DNA of 64,000 bases, taken from the NCBI GenBank assembly GCA_905215965.1, contig CAJMSD010000001.1:1-64000 (forward strand), written 5' to 3'. Below the pieces are notes generated by a model. The model made no database searches. It was not told the origin of the DNA and was given only the letters and a program-made list of their open reading frames with translations. The position numbers were made by a program, and so were the translations under genes. This DNA is from an uncultured bacterium (GTDB lineage: Bacteria; Bacillota; Clostridia; Oscillospirales; Ruminococcaceae). Positions 52,431 to 61,085 of this stretch are shown here, piece by piece; within the stretch, counting starts at the first letter, position 1; each line of letters starts with the position of its first letter.

Positions 52431-52987
52431 TGACACCCTTTGATACGGAGACTGCAAAACAGCATATTACCGATCTTACACATAATTATGTCAGACCTTT
52501 TGAATATATAAACGAATATGTATTTCTGAGCGTAACGAAAGAATATACCGATGAAGATATTAAGGAAATGAAAAAAACCTTAAAGAAATATTCTGCGCTT
52601 TCCGATGAAGATATCGAAGAGGTAATGCATAATAATGATATTGATTCGGAAATCGGCTTTGAGATCCTGACGAGTGCATATCTGCTTGATGATGTGCTGG
52701 GCGGCAATGATTATTCCGCAGATTGTATCGGATATTCTGACGAATACCGTTTGGCTGCCGAAATGCTGAGGCAGGATATCTCGAAGAAAAGGTTTTTGAG
52801 TAAAAAGTCCTTTTATGATCTTTCGGAAATTCTTCGGAATGCCGTTGACGCCCTTGATTATGTCCTTGGGATCGGCTGCGATTCGGAGCTTGCGGAGAAA
52901 ATGAAAACAAACGGCGCTTATGAAAAATGGAAAGAGAAAATAATGGATTTGCAGAACCGTCTGAGTTCTCATATCGAATATAAATAG
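52430..52987 (+). CDS. Unknown protein inserted after iorB
   Basis: The 185-residue soluble protein is charged and probably all-helical (e.g. YTDEDIKEMKKTLKKYSALS and DEDIEEVMHNNDIDSE). I do not recognise the family. Its ATG overlaps the iorB stop (TGATG), and it has no ribosome site of its own, so it would depend on iorB translation. Directly after it lies a decayed copy of the iorB 3' end, indicating that it entered by duplication or insertion. Confidence 0.7.
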   Translation: MTPFDTETAKQHITDLTHNYVRPFEYINEYVFLSVTKEYTDEDIKEMKKTLKKYSALSDEDIEEVMHNNDIDSEIGFEILTSAYLLDDVLGGNDYSADCIGYSDEYRLAAEMLRQDISKKRFLSKKSFYDLSEILRNAVDALDYVLGIGCDSELAEKMKTNGAYEKWKEKIMDLQNRLSSHIEYK

Positions 52988-53000
52988 CTGTAACAGCGAA

Positions 53001-53052
53001 ATTCCTTGAACTGAACAAAAAGCTTTTGAATTGGGAAAGAATGCATAATTGA
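53001..53052 (+). pseudogene. Decayed copy of the iorB 3' end
   Basis: ATTCCTTGAACTGAACAAAA... ending AATTGA aligns with the last 61 bases of iorB (52370-52430), with substitutions and a deletion of about nine bases. In frame it reads KFLELNKK then drifts to LLNWERMHN and stop, against FLELNRKAFELGKKAGCVN in iorB. A one-base loss shifts the frame. Confidence 0.85.
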
Positions 53053-53091
53053 GAGACCGCAGCATTATAAGAAATGAAGGGGGGAGATACG

Positions 53092-54582
53092 ATGAAACGC
53101 ATATTGTCGTTTATTGCCGCATTGGTCATAACAGCTGCTGTCTGCTGTTCATGCGGATATACCGATGCCGGAACGGACGGCGCAGGGAGATCCGAAGCAG
53201 AGAAAAACGAAGAAACGATCGTTCGGGAAACAGAGGAAAGCGAAGAAACGATCATTCCGGAAACAGAGCCAGTCGTAAAAAGACAAGCCTGTAAAAAGAC
53301 AATCAAAAACAGTGAGAGACCCGAAGTTAAAGCGGTTCAGCTTTCAGGAATGTGCGAAGAAAGCATAAAAGGGAAGGTCGGCATCAGCGATCTTTATAAT
53401 GTGAGCGTTCTTCACAGCGGGGTTGTGGGACTTGTGGGAGTTCCCATAGAGCTGATCTATGACGACAGTCTTTCCGACACAAATATCTGTTTTATTTACG
53501 ATGCAGATGAGTTGAGGGGTATCCCACAGAAAAATCTTATAATGCTTCATTATAACGAGGAAGATCAGTTTTATGATACGGTTGAAAATGCTGTTCTGAA
53601 TGAGGACGAACACACGGTCTCGGCAGATATCTCCGAGGGCGGAGTGTATCTTCTCGCAGACGCGTATCAGTGGTATGACTGCTGGGGGATCGATGTTTCG
53701 GAGTATGAGTACGACAGACGTCCGGAGGATTATCCTACCGACTGGGAACGCGAATGCGATACAGGAAGCATCATGGAGCTTGCCGATAAGGAGTGGGCTA
53801 TGGAAAATGCTCCTGAATTTCATGTGTCCGATGCGGAGGAGCTTGCCTCTGTTGTGTGGTATGTGAACGGCATCGGGGCAGATGACGGTGTTTTCGTATG
53901 TCTTGAAAACGACATTGACCTTACCGGATACGACTGGAAACCAATGGGCTGGACGAACGGCGGAACAAAGTATCAGTTCAGCGGCTGTGTGGACGGCCAG
54001 GGACATACCGTAAACGGAATGACGATAAGCTCCGGCTATGAAGACACCGGCTTTATCGGTTATGGTCTGGGCGTAATGCTCAGGGATATCAGCTTTACAA
54101 ACGCCGATGTTTCGGCAACAGGCTGTACCGGAATAGCAGGCGGTCAGCTATATATGTGCTACGAGTGGATCAATGTTCATACTCAGGGCAAGGTGAGCGG
54201 AGGAAGCGATGATTACGGTGCGATAGTCGGCAGAGAGACGGATATCACTTTCAGAGACTGCACGGCAGATGTTACAGTTGACGGAGAGCCTTTTGAGTAT
54301 CTTTCATATCGTCAGAAGCGTGAAGCCGATGTTGAGATAGTGGAGACATTTAATCTCACAATGAGCGAGGATCACACCGTCACCCGTGACGAGCACGAAG
54401 GATTCTGGAATCTCGGATGGACGGTAAAATACAACGGCGTCGAGGTTCTCGACAGAAACGCGGAGGGTGAACTCAGCTACCGGTATTTCGGAAATGATCC
54501 CGGCACATATACCATTTATCTTACCGCTTATATAAACGGAACCTACATAAGAGTAAGCAATATTATTGAATATACAATTTAA
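53092..54582 (+). CDS. Lipoprotein with GLUG-like repeats, unknown
   Basis: The 496-residue exported protein has a signal peptide with a Cys-rich lipobox region (AAVCCSC, about 19-24), a Glu/Thr-rich spacer, a beta domain (about 80-190, with SADISEGGVYLLAD, like a fasciclin- or sensor-type fold) and a later region (about 255-400) with DIDLTGYDWKPMG and DGQGHTVNGMTIS, which resemble GLUG/beta-helix repeats of surface adhesins. The end, NGTYIRVSNIIEYTI, is Ig-like. Function unknown. ATG 53092 with GGGGAG 6 bases upstream. Confidence 0.75.
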   Translation: MKRILSFIAALVITAAVCCSCGYTDAGTDGAGRSEAEKNEETIVRETEESEETIIPETEPVVKRQACKKTIKNSERPEVKAVQLSGMCEESIKGKVGISDLYNVSVLHSGVVGLVGVPIELIYDDSLSDTNICFIYDADELRGIPQKNLIMLHYNEEDQFYDTVENAVLNEDEHTVSADISEGGVYLLADAYQWYDCWGIDVSEYEYDRRPEDYPTDWERECDTGSIMELADKEWAMENAPEFHVSDAEELASVVWYVNGIGADDGVFVCLENDIDLTGYDWKPMGWTNGGTKYQFSGCVDGQGHTVNGMTISSGYEDTGFIGYGLGVMLRDISFTNADVSATGCTGIAGGQLYMCYEWINVHTQGKVSGGSDDYGAIVGRETDITFRDCTADVTVDGEPFEYLSYRQKREADVEIVETFNLTMSEDHTVTRDEHEGFWNLGWTVKYNGVEVLDRNAEGELSYRYFGNDPGTYTIYLTAYINGTYIRVSNIIEYTI

Positions 54583-54602
54583 ATTTATGGAGGAAAGTAC
54601 CA

Positions 54603-55907
54603 ATGGAAAAATATTGGAACGAACAAATTGAATGCATGTCCCGTGAAGACATGAAAAAGCTTCAGGACGAGCGTCTTGCGGCTCAGGTCAAGCACGTTTA
54701 CGAGAATGTGCCTTATTATAAGAAGCTTATGGACGAAAAGGGCGTTAAGCCGGAGGATATAAGATCTACCGACGATCTTCATAAGCTTCCGTTTCTTACA
54801 AAGGCGGATCTTCGTGAGGCTTATCCTTACGGTCTTCTTGCAAAACCGTTGTCCGATTGCGTAAGGATCCAGTCTACAAGCGGTACTACGGGTAAAAGAG
54901 TAGTCGCTTTTTATACGCAGCACGATCTCGATCTCTGGGAGGACTGCTGTGCGAGAGCCATTACTGCTGCCGGCGGTACAAACGAAGACGTTTGTCAGGT
55001 GTGCTACGGCTACGGACTCTTTACGGGAGGCCCCGGACTTAACGGCGGTTCGCATAAGGTCGGCTGTCTTACGCTTCCTATGTCTTCGGGAAATACCGAA
55101 AGACAGATACAGTTTATGAGAGATCTCGGTTCGACTATTTTATGCTGTACTCCGTCGTATGCGGCTTATATCGGTGAAACTCTTCAAGATATGGGCTATA
55201 CTCCCGACGATATAAAGCTTAAAGCAGGTATTTTCGGCGCTGAGCCCTGGACTGAGGAAATGCGTCAGGAGATCCAGAGACTGCTCGGCATCAAGGCTTA
55301 CGATATTTACGGCCTTACGGAAATAAGCGGTCCCGGAGTTTCCTTTGAGTGCTCGGAACAGACGGGCATGCATATCAACGAGGATCATTTTATCCCCGAA
55401 ATAATCAATCCCGATACAGGCGAGGTTCTTCCGGACGGTGAAGTCGGAGAGCTTGTTTTCACAAGTATCACTAAGGAAGCATTTCCGCTTCTCAGATACA
55501 GGACTCGTGATCTTTGCGTTCTTTCGAGAGAAAAATGCTCGTGCGGACGTACTCTCATCAAAATGACAAAGCCTATGGGAAGAAGCGACGATATGCTTAT
55601 CATCAGAGGCGTAAACGTGTTCCCGAGCCAGATCGAAACGGTTCTCATCGCACAGGGATATCCGCCGAACTATCAGATAGAGCTTGACCGTGTAAACAAT
55701 TCCGATACGTTTGATATTTATGTTGAAATGAATGCGGATCAGTTCTCGGATAAGGTGAAGGATCTCCAGAGTCAGGAAAAGGCGCTTGTCGGCGCTCTTC
55801 ATACAATGCTCGGAATCAATCCAAAGGTTCACCTTGTAGCTCCGAAAACAATTGAAAGAAGCGAAGGAAAGGCTAAGAGAGTTACAGATAAGAGAAAGCT
55901 TCACTGA
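54603..55907 (+). CDS. paaK: Phenylacetate-CoA ligase
   Basis: The 434-residue adenylate-forming enzyme activates arylacetates to CoA esters. QSTSGTTGKRVVAFYT is the P-loop-like motif, YDIYGLTEISGPG the acyl-AMP motif, RYRTRDL the conserved arginines and IIRGVNVFPSQIE the C-terminal hinge. Complete. GGAGG lies about 10 bases before the ATG. Linked to iorA/iorB and an ACT protein as in many anaerobes. Confidence 0.94.
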   Translation: MEKYWNEQIECMSREDMKKLQDERLAAQVKHVYENVPYYKKLMDEKGVKPEDIRSTDDLHKLPFLTKADLREAYPYGLLAKPLSDCVRIQSTSGTTGKRVVAFYTQHDLDLWEDCCARAITAAGGTNEDVCQVCYGYGLFTGGPGLNGGSHKVGCLTLPMSSGNTERQIQFMRDLGSTILCCTPSYAAYIGETLQDMGYTPDDIKLKAGIFGAEPWTEEMRQEIQRLLGIKAYDIYGLTEISGPGVSFECSEQTGMHINEDHFIPEIINPDTGEVLPDGEVGELVFTSITKEAFPLLRYRTRDLCVLSREKCSCGRTLIKMTKPMGRSDDMLIIRGVNVFPSQIETVLIAQGYPPNYQIELDRVNNSDTFDIYVEMNADQFSDKVKDLQSQEKALVGALHTMLGINPKVHLVAPKTIERSEGKAKRVTDKRKLH

Positions 55908-55967
55908 TAATAAGATCTGTCCGCGTGATGTGCGCGCCGACGGATCTCGGGAAATGGGAGAAACAAA

Positions 55968-56633
55968 TTGACAGAGAAAATACTTACGGCTGCATCGGCA
56001 TTTGCGATCGCGGCGTCGCTGTTCGGCTGCGGCGAAAAAGCCGAAAACAAAGCGGAAGAGGGTATCGTTGAAAAAAGCGGTCATATGATCGTTTACAATA
56101 TCTCGCGCTATGATATTCCGCAGTATCAATGGTTTGCGTTCGATTCGGACGGAAACGTCCTCGACAGAGGAATAACCGAGGAAAAGCCGCCGGAGATCAC
56201 CGAAAATGAAGATGGAGTTCTGACCATTTGCGACGGAGAGCTTTGCAAGCAGATCGCTCCGGAGCAGAATATGACCTCTGACTGGCGCTCTTACGAGAAA
56301 GCCGGAGACGGTCACATAATTGCCTTCGATGAAACGGAAAGCTTCCATTTTGTCGATATTCTCAAGCTCTACAAGGACGAGGAGTCCTCCGAAAGCGTGA
56401 ATAAGGACTTCTTTACCAATGTTGACAGCGTTCCTGTTACAAATGAGGAGGAAGCCTACAAAAGGGCTTCAAACGAGCTTACGGGAGACGATTACAACAG
56501 AGTCGGCTTTCAGTATGACGAGAGAATGGAAATGTGGGCGGTATGCTTTTATGATTTCGGCGCGGCAGGCGGCTGCACAACGGTGTATGTCGGAACTGAC
56601 GGAAAAACTATGCTTATAATTTCGGGAGAGTGA
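55968..56633 (+). CDS. Small lipoprotein, unknown
   Basis: The 221-residue exported protein starts at a TTG with GGGAG 7-8 bases upstream. Signal peptide with lipobox SLFGC (Cys about 20). The C-terminal third (about 155-220, EEAYKRASNELTGDDYNRVGF, then strands ending TMLIISGE) resembles a PepSY-like domain of the inhibitor type, but this is a weak impression. Placed between paaK and the ACT gene. Confidence 0.7.
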   Translation: MTEKILTAASAFAIAASLFGCGEKAENKAEEGIVEKSGHMIVYNISRYDIPQYQWFAFDSDGNVLDRGITEEKPPEITENEDGVLTICDGELCKQIAPEQNMTSDWRSYEKAGDGHIIAFDETESFHFVDILKLYKDEESSESVNKDFFTNVDSVPVTNEEEAYKRASNELTGDDYNRVGFQYDERMEMWAVCFYDFGAAGGCTTVYVGTDGKTMLIISGE

Positions 56634-56690
56634 TCTTCCGTACTATTCTGCGGCGGATAAAACCGCATGTAAATCAAGGAGGGAAATTTT

Positions 56691-57116
56691 ATGAACAACA
56701 TCAGACAAATCTCAGTTTTTGTGGACAACAAGCCAAATCAGCTTGCCGGTGTTATGAAGCTTCTCAAAGAAAGCGGAATAAACATCAGAGCGCTCAGTCT
56801 TGCCGATACAGCGGATTTCGGCATTCTGCGAATCATTGTAAACGATACGGACAAGACGGTCGATCTACTGAAAAATGCTTCGTATACCGTTACGGTAACA
56901 GAGGTAATTGCAATTTCAATTCCCGATTCCGCCGGACAGCTCAGCCGCATTCTTGATATTCTCGGAAGCGAAAATGTAAACCTTGAATATCTCTATGCTT
57001 TTACTGCGGCTTACGATAACGCAGTCTCATTTGTTATCAGAGTTGACGATAACGCTTCCGCTTCGGCTGCTTTGACAAGGGGCGGTATCATTCAACTTAC
57101 CGAAAATGACATCTGA
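56691..57116 (+). CDS. Tandem ACT-domain protein
   Basis: The 141-residue protein has two ACT domains (about 4-68, with NKPNQLAGVMKLLKESGINI, and about 72-138, with PDSAGQLSRILDILGSENVN). ACT domains bind amino acids. In anaerobes this small protein commonly accompanies paaK and iorAB and may sense aromatic amino acids. AAGGAGGG lies 8 bases before the ATG. Confidence 0.9.
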   Translation: MNNIRQISVFVDNKPNQLAGVMKLLKESGINIRALSLADTADFGILRIIVNDTDKTVDLLKNASYTVTVTEVIAISIPDSAGQLSRILDILGSENVNLEYLYAFTAAYDNAVSFVIRVDDNASASAALTRGGIIQLTENDI

Positions 57117-57172
57117 GAAATGTAACAATTGCACAAATCTGTGAAACAATTTTAAATTTATTTTGAAAATGC

Positions 57173-57200
57173 TTGACAATTTTTCTAAAAGCTGTATAAT
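57173..57200 (+). promoter_or_regulatory. Promoter of the zinc-ribbon protein gene
   Basis: TTGACA (57173-57178), 16 bases, TATAAT (57195-57200), both perfect hexamers. Confidence 0.88.
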
Positions 57201-57245
57201 TATATTAGTGATTTACGAGAAAATTGTTCAACAGGAGTGATATAA

Positions 57246-57677
57246 ATGGGTATTCTCGATAAAATTAACGATGCCAGCAAAGGAGTCACTGATAAGGCTA
57301 AAAATGTGTCAGAAGCTAATAACCTTAAAAGAAAGATTCTGTATGAGGAAGAAAGAATCGTAGAGATCTTTACCGACATCGGAAAAAAGTATTATAAGAA
57401 TCATGACGAAGATCCCGATACTCTCAGGGTTCTTTGTGAGGATATTGACACAAGAAGAAGACGTATCAAGAAAATGAGATTTGAGCTTAATCAGATCAGA
57501 GGTTATAAGATCTGTCCTAAGTGCGACGCCGAGGTTAATGAGAGATTCCAGTTCTGCGGAAGATGCGGAGCAAGACTCCCCGATCCCGAAGATGAAGATT
57601 TCACTTCTCTTGAACCTAACGACTACTATACTGAAAGCAGCGGAAACTTCTTTAACGCAGATTCTAATAATTTTTAA
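57246..57677 (+). CDS. Zinc-ribbon protein with coiled coil
   Basis: The 143-residue protein has a Lys/Glu-rich helical region (1-90) and a zinc ribbon (about 92-112) CPKC...CGRCG, then an acidic tail. Many clostridia encode such small proteins; function unknown. AGGAG precedes the ATG. The promoter and terminator show a monocistronic, well-expressed unit. Confidence 0.8.
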   Translation: MGILDKINDASKGVTDKAKNVSEANNLKRKILYEEERIVEIFTDIGKKYYKNHDEDPDTLRVLCEDIDTRRRRIKKMRFELNQIRGYKICPKCDAEVNERFQFCGRCGARLPDPEDEDFTSLEPNDYYTESSGNFFNADSNNF

Positions 57678-57685
57678 CAACAATA

Positions 57686-57718
57686 AGGCTGTTCTTTTAT
57701 CGGAACAGCCTGTTTTTT
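57686..57718 (+). terminator. Terminator of the zinc-ribbon gene
   Basis: The stem GGCTGTTC / GGAACAGCC-type arms (57687-57694, 57702-57710) are followed by TGTTTTTTAG. Confidence 0.9.
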
Positions 57719-57731
57719 AGGGGGATATTTT

Positions 57732-59060
57732 ATGAAAAAATTGGGATATGCGATAGAGCTTCTGCTTTTGCTGATCCTGTTCAACTCCGTTCCGATCTGC
57801 AGCATTCTTGACATAAGCGTTGTATTCAAGGTGCTCGGGATAATCGCTCTTTCGGTTTTTTATATCGTTGCGTTGGCAAAATCGGAAAAGCTTTCCGTCA
57901 ATTCGGCTAAGCTGAAACGGCTTAAAAGCGCCTGTACGCTTATTATGCTTACAGGAGTATCGGCTCTGGCGGAGATCGTCATAATCGTCCTTTATTTCAT
58001 GTACGTTCAGGCAAGCGTGCTCAATCGCGTCTTTTCGATAGTGACTCCCGTGCTGCTTATCTCCCTTATGCTGCTCGTCGGAGTGATAAGAACTGCCGTT
58101 TATTCACGTCAGCTGAAAATTATTGATTACGTGCTGATGTTCATGCTGTGGTGGTTCCCAATCGTTAATATCGTACTGTTCAGACGGTTCTATAAGGTCG
58201 CAAAACGAGAGATCATGATCGAGAGCAGCCGTATCGAGCTGGAAAATGCCCGTGCCGTTCAGTTTATCTGTAAAACAAAATATCCTATTCTTATGGTTCA
58301 CGGTATTTTCTTCCGCGATTGGCAGATCTTTAATTACTGGGGACGTATCCCTGCGTCTCTTATAAATAACGGAGCGCAGGTCTACTACGGTAATCAGCAG
58401 TCGGCTTGCTCGGTTGCGGAGAGCGCCGCCGAGCTTCGGAACAGGATAATGCAGGTCATTGAGGAGACAGGCGCGGAAAAGGTAAATATTATCGCTCATT
58501 CCAAGGGCGGACTTGACTCGCGCTATGCCATTAGCCGCCTTGGAATGGATAAATACGTCGCCACGCTGACTACGATAAATACCCCTCATAAGGGCTGCGA
58601 TATGGTCGATTATCTTCTCGGAAAGCTCCCCGACAGTTTTGTAAGCTTCGTGGAGAAAAAGTATAATAAGATCTTCGGAAAGCTCGGCGACAAAGCTCCC
58701 GATTTCCTTGCCGGAGTAAAGGATCTCAGCGCAGTCAGGGCGCGCAGCTATGACGAGGAAATGCCCGATTCTCCTCTGGTCAAGTACCAAAGCTGCTGTT
58801 CTGTTATGAGCCGCGCAGGTTCGGCAGGATTTCCGCTGAATATAAGCTACCTTATCATAAAAAAGCTTAACGGAGCAAACGACGGTCTTGTGTGGGTAGA
58901 ATCGGCCAAGCACGGCGATTTCACTCTCATTCCCGCTACGAAAAAGCGCGGAGTAAGCCACGGAGACGTTATCGACCTCATGCGTGAAAATATCGACGGC
59001 TATGACGTAAGAGAGTATTACGTCGATATCGTCCGAAAGCTGCGTGAGAGCGGCTATTGA
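57732..59060 (+). CDS. Membrane-anchored lipase/esterase (alpha/beta hydrolase)
   Basis: The 442-residue protein has an N-terminal membrane domain of about four spans (6-150) and a C-terminal hydrolase: YPILMVHGIF (oxyanion strand), IIAHSKGGLDSRY with nucleophile Ser257, TINTPHKG, and NDGLVWVESAK near the Asp/His region, with VSHGDV carrying the likely catalytic His. The hydrolase half resembles triacylglycerol lipases; the membrane half suggests a lipid substrate. GGGG precedes the ATG by about 7 bases. Its last bases overlap the convergent gene by 7. Confidence 0.85.
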   Translation: MKKLGYAIELLLLLILFNSVPICSILDISVVFKVLGIIALSVFYIVALAKSEKLSVNSAKLKRLKSACTLIMLTGVSALAEIVIIVLYFMYVQASVLNRVFSIVTPVLLISLMLLVGVIRTAVYSRQLKIIDYVLMFMLWWFPIVNIVLFRRFYKVAKREIMIESSRIELENARAVQFICKTKYPILMVHGIFFRDWQIFNYWGRIPASLINNGAQVYYGNQQSACSVAESAAELRNRIMQVIEETGAEKVNIIAHSKGGLDSRYAISRLGMDKYVATLTTINTPHKGCDMVDYLLGKLPDSFVSFVEKKYNKIFGKLGDKAPDFLAGVKDLSAVRARSYDEEMPDSPLVKYQSCCSVMSRAGSAGFPLNISYLIIKKLNGANDGLVWVESAKHGDFTLIPATKKRGVSHGDVIDLMRENIDGYDVREYYVDIVRKLRESGY

Positions 59061-59464
59061 GTTCGCGCAGGCAGCGGAGCGGCTTTTGATTCGAACTGCC
59101 GCTTAATGGCTATGCTCAGATAATATGCAGGAATGCTTATCATGAACCATGCCGCCGAGAAAGGCAGACATATCTGTCCGAGAAAATTAAGCGGCATATC
59201 CGAGTAGTCCCAGACGTGCCAGCCCATGATAATGTTGTCGAAGATCCCGACGGCAAGCTCTAAAGAGGTAATTACAAGCGAGCCGAGAATGCAGCTCTTT
59301 ATAAGAGTCATTGTTTTTCGGCTGTTGAGATTGTAAAGAATGGCGAGAACCGCGCCGCCCGTCAGAGACATCGTCCAATGGGTGTAGCCGCGAGCAAGGA
59401 TCTCTATAAGACTGTAGATAAAATATCCCATTAAAAAAGAAAAAATACTTTGAGAAAGCTTCAT
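59054..59464 (-). CDS. CmpB-like membrane protein (putative ABC permease family)
   Basis: The 136-residue protein has about four spans and the segment GWHVWDYSDMPLNFLGQICL, the mark of the putative ABC-transporter type membrane family (PF06541-like). Function unknown. ATG 59464 with GAGG 7 bases upstream; the upstream in-frame codons cross the malQ promoter and are not used. The 3' end overlaps the lipase gene by 7 bases on the opposite strand. Confidence 0.8.
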   Translation of the reverse strand: MKLSQSIFSFLMGYFIYSLIEILARGYTHWTMSLTGGAVLAILYNLNSRKTMTLIKSCILGSLVITSLELAVGIFDNIIMGWHVWDYSDMPLNFLGQICLPFSAAWFMISIPAYYLSIAIKRQFESKAAPLPARTQ

Positions 59465-59508
59465 GTTGAACCTCGTTTCATGGATTGATGCTTTGCTGTT
59501 TGTATTAT

Positions 59509-59538
59509 TTGCATGATCTGCATAAATATACATATACT
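59509..59538 (+). promoter_or_regulatory. Promoter of malQ-glgP
   Basis: TTGCAT (59509-59514), 18 bases, TATACT (59533-59538), about 50 bases before malQ. Confidence 0.65.
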
Positions 59539-59591
59539 CGGCGCTGTTTTGCGGCGCTGAAATAATTCGAAATATCGAAAGGAGAATAATT

Positions 59592-61064
59592 ATGCGCAAA
59601 GGCTGCATACTTATGCATATATCAAGCCTGCCGTCCGAATACGGCATCGGAAAAATGGGACGGCACGCCTTCGGGTTTGTTGATTTCCTGAAAAAAAGCG
59701 GAATAAAATGCTGGCAGATACTTCCTCTTTCTCCCACAAGCTACGGAGATTCGCCCTATCAGTCCTTTTCGGTAAACGCCGGAAATCCCTATTTTATCGA
59801 CTTTGAGATACTTGAGGCGGACGGACTTCTCGAACGCGAGGAGTATTCCCGGATATGCTGGGAGAGCGATCCCTCACGCGTGGATTACAGCATTATTTAC
59901 GACCGCTGCTTTGACGTTCTCAGGGTAGCTTATTCGCGCTTTAAGCCGTCAAGATTTGCGGAATATAAGAAATTCTGCGATAAAAACAAGGACTGGCTGG
60001 ATAAATATGCGCTTTTTATGGCGCTGAAATTCGTCAATGACGGAAAAGCTTGGTATGAATGGGATAATGACATAGCAATGTGCAAGCCGAATGCCGTTGC
60101 CGAAGCGAAAAAAAACCTGAAAAAGGATATTGGCTTCTATAAATTTGTGCAGTTTGAGTTCAGCCGTCAGTGGAACGCGCTGAAACAATATGCCAATGAC
60201 AGCGGTATAGAGATCATCGGAGATATCCCTATATACTGCGCTCTGGACAGCGTCGAGGCATGGGCTTCGCCTAAGCTTTTCAGCTTCGATAAGAAAAAAA
60301 GACCGACTGCCGTTGCAGGTTGTCCGCCCGATGAATTTTCTCCTACAGGTCAGCTGTGGGGAAATCCTCTTTATGATTGGGAATATCATAAGAAAACCGG
60401 CTATGATTGGTGGATAAACCGTATCAGACGCGCTTCGGAGCTTTATGATATTGTAAGAATAGACCATTTCAGAGGCTTCGAGAGCTATTATGCGATTCCC
60501 TACGGCAATGAGGACGCAACCGTCGGCGAATGGAAAAAAGGTCCCGACTACGAGCTTTTCCGCCTTGCTGAGGAAAAACTCGGCAAGCTGAATATTATAG
60601 CAGAGGATCTTGGATTTATAACTCCCGAGGTTCGCGAAATGCTCAACAAATGCGGATATCCAGGAATGAAGGTCTTGCAGTTCGGCTTCGATAACGGCGA
60701 AAACGAGCATCTTCCTCATAACTTTGCAAGCGCTAACTGCTACGCATATACGGGAACTCACGACAACGAGACGCTAAACGGCTGGGTGGCTGCGGCTTCC
60801 GAAAAGTCTTTGAAATTTGCAAAAAAGTATCTTAACGTCAATAAGAAAAAGGATATACCAATGGCTGTCGTGCGCTCGGCGTGGTCGAGCGTTGCGCAGG
60901 TCGCCGCGGCTCAGATTCAGGACTTCCTTGACAGCGGTGCGGAGGACAGAATGAATACGCCGTCCACTCTCGGAAAAAACTGGCAGTTCAGAACGTCTGA
61001 AAGCGACTTCACTCCTGCCTTGGCGAAAAAAATACGCAGGCTTAATAAATTGTACAACAGATAA
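59592..61064 (+). CDS. malQ: 4-alpha-glucanotransferase (amylomaltase, GH77)
   Basis: The 490-residue enzyme disproportionates maltodextrins. WQILPLSPTSYGDSPYQSF is the family opening; the nucleophile Asp is in DIVRIDHFRGF, the acid Glu in IIAEDLGF, and the third Asp in YTGTHDNET. Length normal. GAAAGGAG lies 8 bases before the ATG. It is followed after 21 bases by glgP: the classic pair for glycogen or maltodextrin breakdown. Confidence 0.96.
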   Translation: MRKGCILMHISSLPSEYGIGKMGRHAFGFVDFLKKSGIKCWQILPLSPTSYGDSPYQSFSVNAGNPYFIDFEILEADGLLEREEYSRICWESDPSRVDYSIIYDRCFDVLRVAYSRFKPSRFAEYKKFCDKNKDWLDKYALFMALKFVNDGKAWYEWDNDIAMCKPNAVAEAKKNLKKDIGFYKFVQFEFSRQWNALKQYANDSGIEIIGDIPIYCALDSVEAWASPKLFSFDKKKRPTAVAGCPPDEFSPTGQLWGNPLYDWEYHKKTGYDWWINRIRRASELYDIVRIDHFRGFESYYAIPYGNEDATVGEWKKGPDYELFRLAEEKLGKLNIIAEDLGFITPEVREMLNKCGYPGMKVLQFGFDNGENEHLPHNFASANCYAYTGTHDNETLNGWVAAASEKSLKFAKKYLNVNKKKDIPMAVVRSAWSSVAQVAAAQIQDFLDSGAEDRMNTPSTLGKNWQFRTSESDFTPALAKKIRRLNKLYNR

Positions 61065-61085
61065 ATTTTCAAAACGGAGGACATT

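Noticed and set aside
55140..56348. A 402-codon minus-strand frame opposite paaK and the lipoprotein gene
   Set aside because: Long but spans the antisense of two well-supported genes, crosses their boundary, and has no known domain.
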